Of a stretch of 64,000 nucleotides of DNA, positions 18,007-25,716 are shown piece by piece; positions within the stretch are counted from its first letter, which is position 1; each line of letters starts with the position of its first letter. A program made the position numbers and the translations under genes. This DNA is from AC-49 sp963817035. Lineage in GTDB: Bacteria > Actinomycetota > Thermoleophilia > Solirubrobacterales > Solirubrobacteraceae. The stretch spans positions 434,001 through 498,000 of the forward strand of contig CAWFMM010000004.1 of assembly GCA_963817035.1 (NCBI GenBank), read 5' to 3'. Below the pieces are notes generated by a model, which saw nothing but the letters and a program-made list of their open reading frames with translations, was not told the DNA's origin and made no database searches.

Positions 18007-18681
18007 ATGACAGATCTGAATCTCATCCTGCTCGGCCCTCCGGGGGCTGGCAAAGGAACCCAGGCCGCTCGCCTGGTCGATGACTTCCGCGTGGCTCACG
18101 TCGCGACCGGCGACATCCTGCGCGCCGCGGTTGATCAGGGAAGCGAGCTCGGTCGCCAGGCCCAGGAGTACATGAAGGCCGGCGATCTCGTTCCCGACGA
18201 CGTGATCATCAGGGTGATCCTCGGTCGCATCGAGGAGCCCGACTGCACGGACGGGTTCCTGCTTGACGGCTTCCCGCGCAACGTCGAACAGGCCAACGCG
18301 CTCGACGCAGCGCTGGAGAAGCACGGCCGCACGCTGAGCGCCGCCCTGCTGATCGCCGTCCCCGACGAGGACCTGGTGCGCCGCATCTCCGGCCGCCGGC
18401 TGTGTCAGAAGAACGGCCACGTCTACAACGTGTTCACCAACAAGCCCAAGCACGACGACGCATGCGACATCGACGGCTCACGGCTCGTCCAGCGCGAGGA
18501 CGACGCCGAGGAGACCGTGCGCAACCGCCTCAAGGTCTACAACGAGATGACGGCGCCGCTCGAGGCCTTCTACGACGAGCGCGGCATCCTCAGGCGCTTC
18601 GACGGCACGCGGTCAGAGACCGAGGTTCACGACCACGTCCGCGCGACGATCGCCACTCTTCGCCTCGAAGACGAGCTTTGA
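18007..18681 (+). CDS. adk: Adenylate kinase
   Basis: The enzyme interconverts ATP + AMP and 2 ADP in the cytoplasm. The P-loop GPPGAGKGTQ lies at residues 10-19, with GFLLDGFPR and the arginine-rich sites downstream. The ATG at 18007 (MTDLNLILLGPPG) is chosen over 17950, because TAGGCT (17943-17948) would place the transcript start downstream of that earlier ATG. The 224-residue length indicates the long form. The LID has CQKN and CDID in place of the usual two CxxC pairs, so the zinc site is half-replaced. The stop overlaps the map start. Confidence 0.96.
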   Translation: MTDLNLILLGPPGAGKGTQAARLVDDFRVAHVATGDILRAAVDQGSELGRQAQEYMKAGDLVPDDVIIRVILGRIEEPDCTDGFLLDGFPRNVEQANALDAALEKHGRTLSAALLIAVPDEDLVRRISGRRLCQKNGHVYNVFTNKPKHDDACDIDGSRLVQREDDAEETVRNRLKVYNEMTAPLEAFYDERGILRRFDGTRSETEVHDHVRATIATLRLEDEL

Positions 18682-19448
18682 TCCATCGCAAGTCTCCGCA
18701 GGAGATCGAGCTCATGGCGGCGGCCGGCGCGATCCTCGTCCGGACGTTGGAACTGGTACAGAGCAAGATCCGCCCTGGTGTCACGACGGCCGAGCTTGAC
18801 GAGGCGGCGGAGAAGTTCATCCGCTCCCAGGACGCCGAGCCCGCGTTCAAGGGCTATCGCGGCTTCCCGGGCTCGATCTGTGCGTCACCGAACGCGATGG
18901 TCGTACACGGCATCCCGGGCCGCTACAAGCTCCAGCGCGGCGACGTCATCTCGATCGACATCGGCGTGATCAAGGACGGGTGGGTCGCCGACGCGGCGCG
19001 TACGTTTCCGGTCGGCCCGATCACGCCCCTGGCGCAGAAACTGCTCGACGTCACCCAGCAGTCATTGTTCGACGCGGTCGAGCAGTGCCGGCCGGGGAAT
19101 CGCCTCGGTGACGTGTCCCACGCGGTGCAGACGTGCGTCGAGGCCGAGGGGCTGGCGGTCGTTCGCACGCTCGTCGGCCACGGGATCGGTCGCTCGATGC
19201 ACGAGGAGCCGCAGATCCCCAACTTCGGCCCGCCCGGTCGCGGCCCGAAGCTCGAAGAGGGCATGGTGCTCGCCGTCGAGCCGATGACGACCGCCGGGCG
19301 CCATCCGGTGCGGATGGGCGACGACGGCTGGTCGATCTTCTCCCAGGACGGTTCGCTGACCGCGCACTTCGAGTTCACGATCGCGGTGACCGCCGACGGC
19401 CCGCGCGTCCTCACGCCATGGCACGAAGCCGCGGCTAGTGCTTCTTGA
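18678..19448 (+). CDS. map: Methionine aminopeptidase, type I
   Basis: The enzyme removes the initiator methionine from nascent proteins using a dinuclear metal centre. The metal ligands are visible in DIGVIKDGWVADAARTF (two Asp), GHGIGRSMHEEP (His), VLAVEPM (Glu) and FEFTIAV (Glu). Homology begins IHRKSPQEIELM, and a TTG at 18678 overlapping the adk stop gives a 256-residue protein of normal length. Upstream in-frame codons lie inside adk. Its 3' end overlaps the opposing gene by 14 bp, and infA, which normally follows, is absent. Confidence 0.95.
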   Translation: MIHRKSPQEIELMAAAGAILVRTLELVQSKIRPGVTTAELDEAAEKFIRSQDAEPAFKGYRGFPGSICASPNAMVVHGIPGRYKLQRGDVISIDIGVIKDGWVADAARTFPVGPITPLAQKLLDVTQQSLFDAVEQCRPGNRLGDVSHAVQTCVEAEGLAVVRTLVGHGIGRSMHEEPQIPNFGPPGRGPKLEEGMVLAVEPMTTAGRHPVRMGDDGWSIFSQDGSLTAHFEFTIAVTADGPRVLTPWHEAAASAS

Positions 19449-19950
19449 GGGTCAGGCGCGCTGACTTCGCGGCGCCGCTGCCCTTGGTGAACGTCGCCGA
19501 GACCCAGACCTTCGCGCTCGTGTGGCCGTGCAGCAGCGCGCGGCCCTTGCTGTTGAGCGTGACCTTGACCTTGGCCGTCTTGCCCGCCTTGGCCGTGAAC
19601 TTCGCGCTGCCGTAGGTCACGACCGTCGGCTTCTCGACGCCGACGCCGATCGTGAGCGTCATCCCGATCGGGCCCGGGCTCGGCGCGACGACCCCTGCCT
19701 GGGTCGGCCCGGGGTAGTCCTCATAGCTGAGGGCGCCGGGATCGCTGAACAGCGGGATCGGCGTCGTCGGGCTCAACATCTCGAGCGAGATGACCTGGAT
19801 CGTCGAAGTGTCGGTCGGCGCCGGAGTGCTGTTCACGGTGACGTTGTCCAGATTCGGCCCAAAAGAGACCTTTGCGGCTCCGGCAGGCGGCGTGATGACC
19901 AGCGCGAGCGCCAGTCCGGCCAGTGCGATCCGTGCGCCTGCGGGCATCAT
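19435..19950 (-). CDS. Secreted protein of unknown function, antisense within the spc/alpha junction
   Basis: The product is unrecognised. It begins with a clear signal peptide (MMPAGARIALAGLALALV..PAGAA), followed by about 145 residues with predicted beta structure. The C-terminal part (KFTAKAGKTAKVKVTLNSKG) resembles the beta-sandwich repeats of secreted actinobacterial proteins. The ATG at 19950 is chosen because TAGGCT at 19965-19970 (minus strand) could be its -10, and a start at 19980 would lie upstream of that. It is transcribed against the ribosomal genes and occupies the usual infA position. Confidence 0.65.
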   Translation of the reverse strand: MMPAGARIALAGLALALVITPPAGAAKVSFGPNLDNVTVNSTPAPTDTSTIQVISLEMLSPTTPIPLFSDPGALSYEDYPGPTQAGVVAPSPGPIGMTLTIGVGVEKPTVVTYGSAKFTAKAGKTAKVKVTLNSKGRALLHGHTSAKVWVSATFTKGSGAAKSARLTLKKH

Positions 19951-20131
19951 GCTCCGCCGCGCGCAGCCTAACCGGAACATGGTCAATCGTGGGATAGAAG
20001 TCCCCCGCCGCGTCCGATCGCGCGAGTTTGGTACCTTTCCTGGTCGCGCGCCGTGCGGCCATTCGCATGCGTGCGCTCCGTGACGCAGTAGCGGCAGCCG
20101 AACCGGCGGCCAGAGCCGCGTCGCTGGACCA

Positions 20132-20137
20132 TAGATT
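20132..20137 (+). promoter_or_regulatory. Candidate -10 element of rpmJ-rpsM
   Basis: TAGATT lies 15 nt before the rpmJ ATG. An opposing gene interrupts the supercluster here, so a new promoter is needed for rpmJ onward. TACCTT at 20032-20037 is a second candidate farther upstream. Confidence 0.4.
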
Positions 20138-20152
20138 TGCGGAAAGGGTTTC

Positions 20153-20266
20153 ATGAAGGTCAGACCGTCGGTCAAGCCGATGTGCGAGAAGTGCAAGATC
20201 ATCCGGCGCCACGGCCGGGTCCTTGTCATCTGCCAGAACCCACGCCACAAGCAGAAGCAGGGGTGA
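20153..20266 (+). CDS. rpmJ: 50S ribosomal protein L36 (bL36)
   Basis: This 37-residue zinc-ribbon protein reads MKVRPSVKPMCEKCKIIRRH and continues to a QNPRHKQKQG end. The expected zinc ligands are present as CEKC, one further Cys and a His (CQNPRH), so it is the C+ form. It precedes rpsM by 7 bp. The usual partner infA is missing upstream. Confidence 0.97.
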   Translation: MKVRPSVKPMCEKCKIIRRHGRVLVICQNPRHKQKQG

Positions 20267-20273
20267 TCGCCTA

Positions 20274-20657
20274 ATGGCTCGTATCTCCGGGATCAACATC
20301 CCGCTCAACAAGCGCGTCGAGGTCGGCCTGACCTACATCTACGGGATCGGCCGCTCGAGCTCGAACCAGATCCTCTCTGAGATCGGCATCAGCCCCGACA
20401 CCTACGTCCGCGATCTGACCGAGGACGAGGTCGCCAAGCTGCGCGACCGGATCGACAACGACATGACTGTGGAAGGCGACCTGCGGCGCGAGCGCTCGCA
20501 GAGCATCAAGCGCCTGATGGAAATCGGCTGTTACCGCGGCCTGCGCCATCGGCGTGGCCTCACCGTCCGCGGGCAGAACACCAAGACCAACGCCCGCACG
20601 CGCAAGGGACCCAAGCGCATGCAGGTGGCGGGTAAGAAGAAGGCGACCAAGAAGTAA
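20274..20657 (+). CDS. rpsM: 30S ribosomal protein S13 (uS13)
   Basis: uS13 forms inter-subunit bridges from the 30S head and contacts P-site tRNA. The 127-residue protein starts MARISGINIPLNKRVEVGLT. It includes the helix-hairpin-helix region YGIGRSSSNQIL and the basic C-terminal RHRRGLTVRGQNTKTNARTRKG. The ATG at 20274 gives family length. rpsK starts 2 bp after the stop. Confidence 0.98.
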   Translation: MARISGINIPLNKRVEVGLTYIYGIGRSSSNQILSEIGISPDTYVRDLTEDEVAKLRDRIDNDMTVEGDLRRERSQSIKRLMEIGCYRGLRHRRGLTVRGQNTKTNARTRKGPKRMQVAGKKKATKK

Positions 20658-20659
20658 CG

Positions 20660-21055
20660 ATGCCCGCACCGAAGCGCCCCCGCGCCGGCCGACGCAAGCC
20701 GAAGAAGAACATTCCCGTCGGCCAGGCCCACATCAAGACGTCTTTCAACAACACGATCGTCTCGCTCACCGACCGCGAGGGCAACGTGATTGCATGGGAG
20801 TCCGCCGGCGGAGCCGGTTTCAAGGGCTCGCGCAAGTCGACGCCCTTCGCCGCCCAGGTCACGGCTGACGCCGCGGCCCGCAAGGGCATCGAGCAGGGAC
20901 TGCAGAAGGTCGAGGTCTACGTCAAGGGCCCCGGCTCGGGACGCGAGACCGCGATCCGTTCGCTGCAGGCCGCTGGGCTCGAGGTCACCGGCGTGCGCGA
21001 CGTCACCCCGCAGGCACACAACGGCTGCCGCCCTCGCAAGCGGCGGAGGGTCTGA
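20660..21055 (+). CDS. rpsK: 30S ribosomal protein S11 (uS11)
   Basis: uS11 lies on the 30S platform near the exit site. The 131-residue protein has KTSFNNTIVSLTDREGNVI and a typical C-terminus DVTPQAHNGCRPRKRRRV. The family signature region GPGSGRETAIRSLQAAGLEV is intact. It lies between rpsM and rpsD, separated from them by 2-3 bp. Confidence 0.98.
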   Translation: MPAPKRPRAGRRKPKKNIPVGQAHIKTSFNNTIVSLTDREGNVIAWESAGGAGFKGSRKSTPFAAQVTADAAARKGIEQGLQKVEVYVKGPGSGRETAIRSLQAAGLEVTGVRDVTPQAHNGCRPRKRRRV

Positions 21056-21058
21056 GTC

Positions 21059-21679
21059 ATGGCACGCGATACGGGACCTCAGTGCAAGCAGTGCCGGCGC
21101 GAGGGACAGAAGTTGTTCCTCAAGGGTGAGCGCTGCCTGACCGACAAGTGCGGCGTCGAGCGCCGTGGCTACCCGCCGGGCGATCACGGCCGCGGCCGTC
21201 AGCGCCAGTCGGAGTACCGCGTGCAGCTGCGCGAGAAGCAGAAGGCACGTCGCTACTACGGGGTGCTCGAAAAGCAGTTCCGCCTGTACTACGACAAGGC
21301 TTCACGTCAGCCCGGGATCACCGGCGAGAACCTGCTCACGCTGCTTGAGTTGCGGTTGGACAACGTCCTCGTACGCCTCGGCTTCGCGGCGTCGCGGCGC
21401 CAGGCGCGCCAGCTGGTCAGCCACGGCCACTGGACGATCAACGGCCGGCGCGTGGACATCCCCAGCTACCAGGTGCGCGACGGTGACGTCATCGCGGTCA
21501 AGGCGAATACCGGTGCTGACAGCGTGATTCGTGACGCAACCGAGCTGACCGCGCAGGTTCCGGCGTGGCTGCAGGCCGATCACGACGCGCTCACCGCCAA
21601 GGTGCTGCGCAGGCCTGAACGGCGTGAGATCACCGCGCCGGTGCAAGAGCAGCTCATCGTCGAGCTGTACTCCAAGTAG
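21059..21679 (+). CDS. rpsD: 30S ribosomal protein S4 (uS4), zinc-binding form
   Basis: uS4 initiates 30S assembly. The N-terminus contains four cysteines, in CKQC and in the CLTDKC segment, marking the zinc-containing form. The S4 RNA-binding domain is seen at LELRLDNVLVRLGFAASRRQARQLVSHGH. At 206 residues it is of standard length. A long palindrome lies between its stop and rpoA. Confidence 0.98.
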   Translation: MARDTGPQCKQCRREGQKLFLKGERCLTDKCGVERRGYPPGDHGRGRQRQSEYRVQLREKQKARRYYGVLEKQFRLYYDKASRQPGITGENLLTLLELRLDNVLVRLGFAASRRQARQLVSHGHWTINGRRVDIPSYQVRDGDVIAVKANTGADSVIRDATELTAQVPAWLQADHDALTAKVLRRPERREITAPVQEQLIVELYSK

Positions 21680-21697
21680 ACCCCACTTTTACGGCGC

Positions 21698-21719
21698 CGC
21701 CGCGCGAGCTCGCGCGGCG
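21698..21719. repeat. 22-bp perfect palindrome between rpsD and rpoA
   Basis: CGCCGCGCGAG is followed directly by its reverse complement, centred on GAGCTC. As RNA it could fold into a GC-only hairpin of about 9 bp. No U tract follows, so it could be an RNA-stability element, a weak terminator or a protein-binding site regulating rpoA. Confidence 0.5.
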
Positions 21720-21780
21720 CCGCGACACCGGCGCGTGCGGCCCGCGCGACGGACGAGAACTACGACAAGTCAGGACCCCG

Positions 21781-22761
21781 ATGCTCGACTTTCAGATCCC
21801 CCGCATTACCAACGAGACCGTTCAGGAAGACCGCGGCTCGTTCGTCATCGAGCCGCTTGACCGCGGCTTCGGCTACACGTTCGGAAACTCGCTGCGGCGC
21901 GTGCTGCTGAGTTCGCTGGCCGGTGCCGCGGTGACCAGCGTGCGGATCGAGGGCGTTGCCCACGAGTTCTCCACGATCAAGGGTGTCACCGAGGACGTCA
22001 CCGACATCGTGCTCAACCTCAAGGGCGTCGTCTGCAAGATGCACTCCGACGCGTCGGAGATCGAAGCGCCGCTGGTCGTCACCGGCCCCGGTGAGATCAC
22101 GGCCAAGGACATCGACCTGCCCGCCGGCGTCGAGATCCTCAACCCCGACGCCCACATCGCGACGCTCGAGAAGAAGACCAAGCTCGAGCTCTACCTGACC
22201 ATCGGTCGCGGCCGTGGCTACCGTCCGGCCGAGGAGAACAAGTCGGCCGACCAGCCGATCGGCGTGATCCCGATCGACTCGATCTTCTCGCCGGTCCGCC
22301 GCGTCGCCTACGCGGTCGAGCAGGCTCGCGTCGGCCAGCGCACCGACTACGACAAGCTCACGCTCGACATCGAGACCGACGGTTCGATCGAGCCGGGTGC
22401 CGCGCTGCGCGAGGCCTCGGAGATCCTGATCAGCCAGCTGGCGATCTTCACCGACGCAGACCGCATCGAGGAGCTGCGCGCCGGCCCCGGCGGTCAGCTC
22501 GAGCCGGCGCTCTCCGGCGCGCTCAACGGCGGTGGCACCGCCGCCGGTGTCGGCGGCCCGATGCACGACATCCTGATCGAGGAGCTCGAGCTCGGCGTGC
22601 GTTCGTACAACTGCCTCAAGCGTGCGGGCATCCAGACGGTCGGCGATCTGATCACGAAGTCCGAGGGTGAGCTCAACGCGATCCCCAACTTCGGCAAGAA
22701 GTCGATCGACGAGGTCATCGAGACGCTGCACTCCCGCGGTCTCGATCTGCGCCAGGACTAA
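21781..22761 (+). CDS. rpoA: DNA-directed RNA polymerase subunit alpha
   Basis: The alpha subunit dimerises to nucleate RNA polymerase assembly and contacts promoter UP elements and activators. The 326-residue protein has the N-terminal domain (RGFGYTFGNSLRRVLLSSL near 30-50), a Gly/Ala linker near 245-265, and the C-terminal domain with IEELELGVRSYNCLKRAGI and NFGKKSIDEV. Gene order rpsD-rpoA-rplQ is canonical. Confidence 0.98.
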   Translation: MLDFQIPRITNETVQEDRGSFVIEPLDRGFGYTFGNSLRRVLLSSLAGAAVTSVRIEGVAHEFSTIKGVTEDVTDIVLNLKGVVCKMHSDASEIEAPLVVTGPGEITAKDIDLPAGVEILNPDAHIATLEKKTKLELYLTIGRGRGYRPAEENKSADQPIGVIPIDSIFSPVRRVAYAVEQARVGQRTDYDKLTLDIETDGSIEPGAALREASEILISQLAIFTDADRIEELRAGPGGQLEPALSGALNGGGTAAGVGGPMHDILIEELELGVRSYNCLKRAGIQTVGDLITKSEGELNAIPNFGKKSIDEVIETLHSRGLDLRQD

Positions 22762-22777
22762 CAAGGGACTGCCTGCC

Positions 22778-23131
22778 ATGCGCCATCAGAAGACCCGCCA
22801 CAAGCTCAGCCGTTCGTCAGCGCACCGCAAGGCGCTGCTGGCCAACCTGTGCAAGGAGGTCATCGAGCACGAGCGCATCAAGACCAGCCAGGCCAAGGCC
22901 AAGGCGGTCAAGCCCGAGCTCGAGCAGCTGATCACGCTGGCCAAGCGCGGCGACCTGCACGCGCGCCGCCAGGCGCTCAGCGCGCTGGGCCAGGACAAGT
23001 TCGCCGTGCACAAGCTCTTCGAGGAGGTCGCGCCGCGCTACGTCGACCGTCCGGGCGGCTACACGCGCATCCTCAAGCTCGGCCCGCGTCGCAGCGACTC
23101 GACGGAGATGGTCTTCCTCGAGCTGGTGTAG
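22778..23131 (+). CDS. rplQ: 50S ribosomal protein L17 (bL17)
   Basis: bL17 lies near the tunnel exit. The 117-residue protein starts MRHQKTRHKLSRSSAHRKAL, and the ATG at 22778 gives standard length. The C-terminal signature GGYTRILKLGPRRSDSTEMVFLEL is intact. It is the last gene of the alpha operon. Its 3' end overlaps the opposing downstream gene by 59 bp, and no intrinsic terminator is visible. Confidence 0.98.
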   Translation: MRHQKTRHKLSRSSAHRKALLANLCKEVIEHERIKTSQAKAKAVKPELEQLITLAKRGDLHARRQALSALGQDKFAVHKLFEEVAPRYVDRPGGYTRILKLGPRRSDSTEMVFLELV

Positions 23132-24074
23132 GGAGCAGGCGGCGCAGCGTGTCGAGGACCCCGGCGGGGTCGCGGTTCAGGCGCCGAGCGGTGAAGCGGA
23201 TCACCTGGTAGCCGGCCAGACGCAGTTGCTCATCGCGCAGTCGGTCCTCCTCGAACTTGCGTCTCGTCGTGTGGGTTGCCCCGCCGTCGAGCTCGACCAC
23301 CAGGCGATGGGTTGGCCAGAGGACGTCGACCTGCAGCAGCCGAGGCCCGACGTCGACCTGGTGGTTGATGCGAGGGCGTTCGATGTCGGTGGCGGCGAGC
23401 AGCGCCGCGAACTGCTCCTCGATGCCCTCGCGGGCCAGCGGCTCGTCGCGCCACGCGGCGATCGCCGCGTCCAGCGCGTTGGTTCCACGACGGCCGTCGG
23501 AGCGGGCCAGCACGTCGTTGATGTCGTTGAGGTCGAAGAGTTGCAAGACCTCGGCCTCGTGAAGGGCCGTCGCGAGCATCGAGGGGGTCATGGTCCCGGC
23601 GAGATCGAGCAACGTCCAGGCGACGCTCGTGAGCGGGATGCCGTCCATGCGGGCGATGTCGCTCGGCGTGAGGATGCGGGAACGGTGGGCGCGCACGCCA
23701 GTGATCTCGCGGCACCGATGGAGCGAGGTGACGTGCACCGCCCGGCCGGGATCGCCGCGCATAAAGCCCCAGAGCAGCGCCGCGGAGCGGTGGCTGAGGA
23801 CCGCGGTTGTGCCAGCGGCGAGGACGGCGGCGCGGAAGCGGCCGCGAACCGTGAGCGCGATCGGTCCGACGGAATAGACCCCGCGATGCAGACTGCGCAG
23901 GTGGCCGTTGCTGCGCCGTCGCCGGACCATCTGCGGCGTGAATCCCAGCGCGCGTAGCTCCGCCACCCCGACCACAGCGTGCCGCGCCGCCGCGAGTTCG
24001 GCAAGCGCTCGATCCCGTCCCGTTGACGGGGGTGTGGCACGTTGATGTTCGCCACGGTCCTCTGGGTGCCACAC
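23073..24074 (-). CDS. DUF559 / AbiEi-antitoxin-like domain protein
   Basis: The N-terminal 60 or so residues (ALAELAAARHAVVGVAEL, then a wing ending in HRGVYSVG) look like the AbiEi-type winged helix. The C-terminal part (LQVDVLWPTHRLVVELDGG, then FEEDRLRDEQLRLAGYQVIRF) matches DUF559, a very-short-patch-repair endonuclease-like fold with acidic residues in VELDG. The nuclease role is an inference. No toxin partner is adjacent. The start is uncertain; GTG at 24074 fits the domain but lies in the stem of an inverted repeat. The gene overlaps the rplQ 3' end by 59 bp. Confidence 0.75.
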   Translation of the reverse strand: MWHPEDRGEHQRATPPSTGRDRALAELAAARHAVVGVAELRALGFTPQMVRRRRSNGHLRSLHRGVYSVGPIALTVRGRFRAAVLAAGTTAVLSHRSAALLWGFMRGDPGRAVHVTSLHRCREITGVRAHRSRILTPSDIARMDGIPLTSVAWTLLDLAGTMTPSMLATALHEAEVLQLFDLNDINDVLARSDGRRGTNALDAAIAAWRDEPLAREGIEEQFAALLAATDIERPRINHQVDVGPRLLQVDVLWPTHRLVVELDGGATHTTRRKFEEDRLRDEQLRLAGYQVIRFTARRLNRDPAGVLDTLRRLLPTPARGRPSPSSRCDAGRA

Positions 24075-24078
24075 CCCC
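24028..24078. repeat. 13-bp inverted repeat at the start of the DUF559 gene
   Basis: GGGGGTGTGGCAC (24028-24040) and its exact complement (24066-24078) flank 25 nt. The proposed GTG start codon lies inside the distal arm, so the mRNA could hide its own initiation codon. Confidence 0.6.
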
Positions 24079-24147
24079 CGAGCGTGGCAGGCATCCGCGC
24101 GCGGTACAGCACGCGTTCGCGACAACTTCGCATCAGAATGCGCGCGG

Positions 24148-24894
24148 ATGACCGGCTTCGTCACCAAGCTCACGCTCGAGTACGACGGCGCCGGCTTCGC
24201 CGGCTGGGCGCGCCAGCCCGACCGGCGCACGGTGCAGGACGAGGTCGAACGGGCGCTGCAGACGATCCTGCGGGAGCCGGTGGCGACCGTGGTCGCCGGG
24301 CGGACCGATCGTGGCGTCCATGCTTGGGGACAGGTCTGCTCGTACCAACACGAGGCGATCGATCCTCGCTCGCTCAATGCCGTCCTTCCGGATGACGTTG
24401 CGGTGCTCAGCGCCGAGCCCGCCCCGCCGACGTTCGACGCGCGACGCGACGCGGTCTCGCGGACCTACTGCTACCGCGTCCTCGACCGGCGCGCGCGCAG
24501 CGTGCACGAGCGCGGCAGATCGTACTGGTGGCAGGGGCGGCCGCTCGACCGCGCACAGCTCATCGCCTGCGCCGATCTCCTCCTCGGAGTCCATGACTTC
24601 ACTGCGTTTACGCCGTCGGAGAGCTACCACCGGCGCTTCGAACGCGAGGTCGTCGCCGCGCGCTGGGACATGACCGCCGACGCCCTCCACTTCTGGATCA
24701 CCGCGGACAGCTTCCTGCGCTCGATGAATCGCATCCTCGTCGGCACGATGTTCGAGGTCGCCAGTGGCATGCGCACCCTCGACGAGTTCGCCGCGCTGCT
24801 CGACGGACGTCCCCGCGCCGAAGCGGGAACGACGGCGCCGCCGCATGGCCTCTACCTCGCATCGGTCCAGTACGCGTCCGCGTCTAGGGTGTAG
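24148..24894 (+). CDS. truA: tRNA pseudouridine(38-40) synthase
   Basis: TruA converts uridines 38-40 of the tRNA anticodon arm to pseudouridine. The catalytic motif GRTDRGVHAWGQ lies at 51-62, with Asp54 as nucleophile. The protein is 248 residues, normal length. Additional conserved parts are FDARRDAVSRTYCYRV and NRILVGTMFEVASG. It follows the ribosomal alpha operon as in many bacteria, but here a divergent DUF559 gene intervenes. surE lies 3 bp downstream. CAGAAT 8 nt before the ATG is a weak -10 candidate. Confidence 0.97.
   Translation: MTGFVTKLTLEYDGAGFAGWARQPDRRTVQDEVERALQTILREPVATVVAGRTDRGVHAWGQVCSYQHEAIDPRSLNAVLPDDVAVLSAEPAPPTFDARRDAVSRTYCYRVLDRRARSVHERGRSYWWQGRPLDRAQLIACADLLLGVHDFTAFTPSESYHRRFEREVVAARWDMTADALHFWITADSFLRSMNRILVGTMFEVASGMRTLDEFAALLDGRPRAEAGTTAPPHGLYLASVQYASASRV
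24885..24890 (+). promoter_or_regulatory. -10-like element of surE-ligA (leaderless-type)
   Basis: TAGGGT overlaps the 3' end of truA and lies 7 nt before the surE ATG, so the transcript would begin at or next to the start codon. The surE ATG has no Shine-Dalgarno sequence. Confidence 0.5.
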
Positions 24895-24897
24895 CCC

Positions 24898-25716
24898 ATG
24901 CAGGTCCTGCTCACCAACGACGACGGAATCGAGGCTGCGGGGCTCGAGGCGCTGCGCCGCGCGCTGCTCGAGGTACCCGGCATCGAGCTCGCGGTCATCG
25001 CGCCCGACGGCAACCGCAGCGCGACCGCCCGCTCGATCACCACGCGAAGGCCACTCGCCGTCGCCGAGGTCGACTTTGGCGACGGGACCGTCGGCTACGC
25101 GACCGACGGGACGCCGGTCGACTGCGTGCGTCTCGCCGGTCTCGGTGTGGTCAAGGACTTCAGCGCCGACATCGTCGTATCGGGCATCAACCATGGCGCC
25201 AACCTCGGCGACGACATCACGTACTCCGGGACCGTCGCCGCGGCGTTCGAGGCGATCATCCTCGGCCTGCCGGGGATCGCGGTCTCCCAGCAGTCGGACA
25301 AGCGCGAGATGGACTTTCGCCTCGGCGACGCATTCGCGTTCGAGACGGCGGCCCGCTTCACCGCGCGGATCGTGCAGGAGCTGGCGACCGTTCCGCTCTC
25401 GCCGGGGACGCTGCTCAACATCAACGTGCCGGCCGGCGAGCCTGACGGAGTCGAGATCACCACGCTCGGCAAGCGCATCTACCGCGACGAGCTCAAGCGC
25501 ACGACGACCGACGACGAGGGCCGCCAGATCTACTGGATCTACGGAGTCGAGCCGGGCTTCCACGACGAGCCGGGCACCGACCTAGCGGCTGTCGCCGCCG
25601 GTCGGGTCTCGGTCACGCCGATCCACTTCGACCTCACCCACCGCGATGGCCTCGACGCGCTGATCGAACACGATCTGACCCGTTTTCTGGCCCCCGCCGC
25701 GCGGGAGGTGGAGTGA
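24898..25716 (+). CDS. surE: 5'/3'-nucleotidase SurE
   Basis: SurE is a metal-dependent phosphatase acting on nucleoside monophosphates, linked to stationary-phase survival. The acidic metal site is LLTNDDGIEAAGL (4-16, Asp8 and Asp9). PDGNRSATA and VSGINHGANLGDDITYSGTV complete the active site. The 272-residue length is normal. ligA overlaps its stop by 4 bp. Confidence 0.96.
   Translation: MQVLLTNDDGIEAAGLEALRRALLEVPGIELAVIAPDGNRSATARSITTRRPLAVAEVDFGDGTVGYATDGTPVDCVRLAGLGVVKDFSADIVVSGINHGANLGDDITYSGTVAAAFEAIILGLPGIAVSQQSDKREMDFRLGDAFAFETAARFTARIVQELATVPLSPGTLLNINVPAGEPDGVEITTLGKRIYRDELKRTTTDDEGRQIYWIYGVEPGFHDEPGTDLAAVAAGRVSVTPIHFDLTHRDGLDALIEHDLTRFLAPAAREVE

Noticed and set aside
16663..18453. 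Minus-strand frame of 596 codons opposite secY and adk
   Set aside because: It is a shadow frame produced by high third-position GC. SecY and Adk are unmistakable.
23588..24133. Alternative frame beginning with ATG over the DUF559 gene start
   Set aside because: It lacks any domain. The frame from 24074 contains the winged helix and DUF559 motifs.
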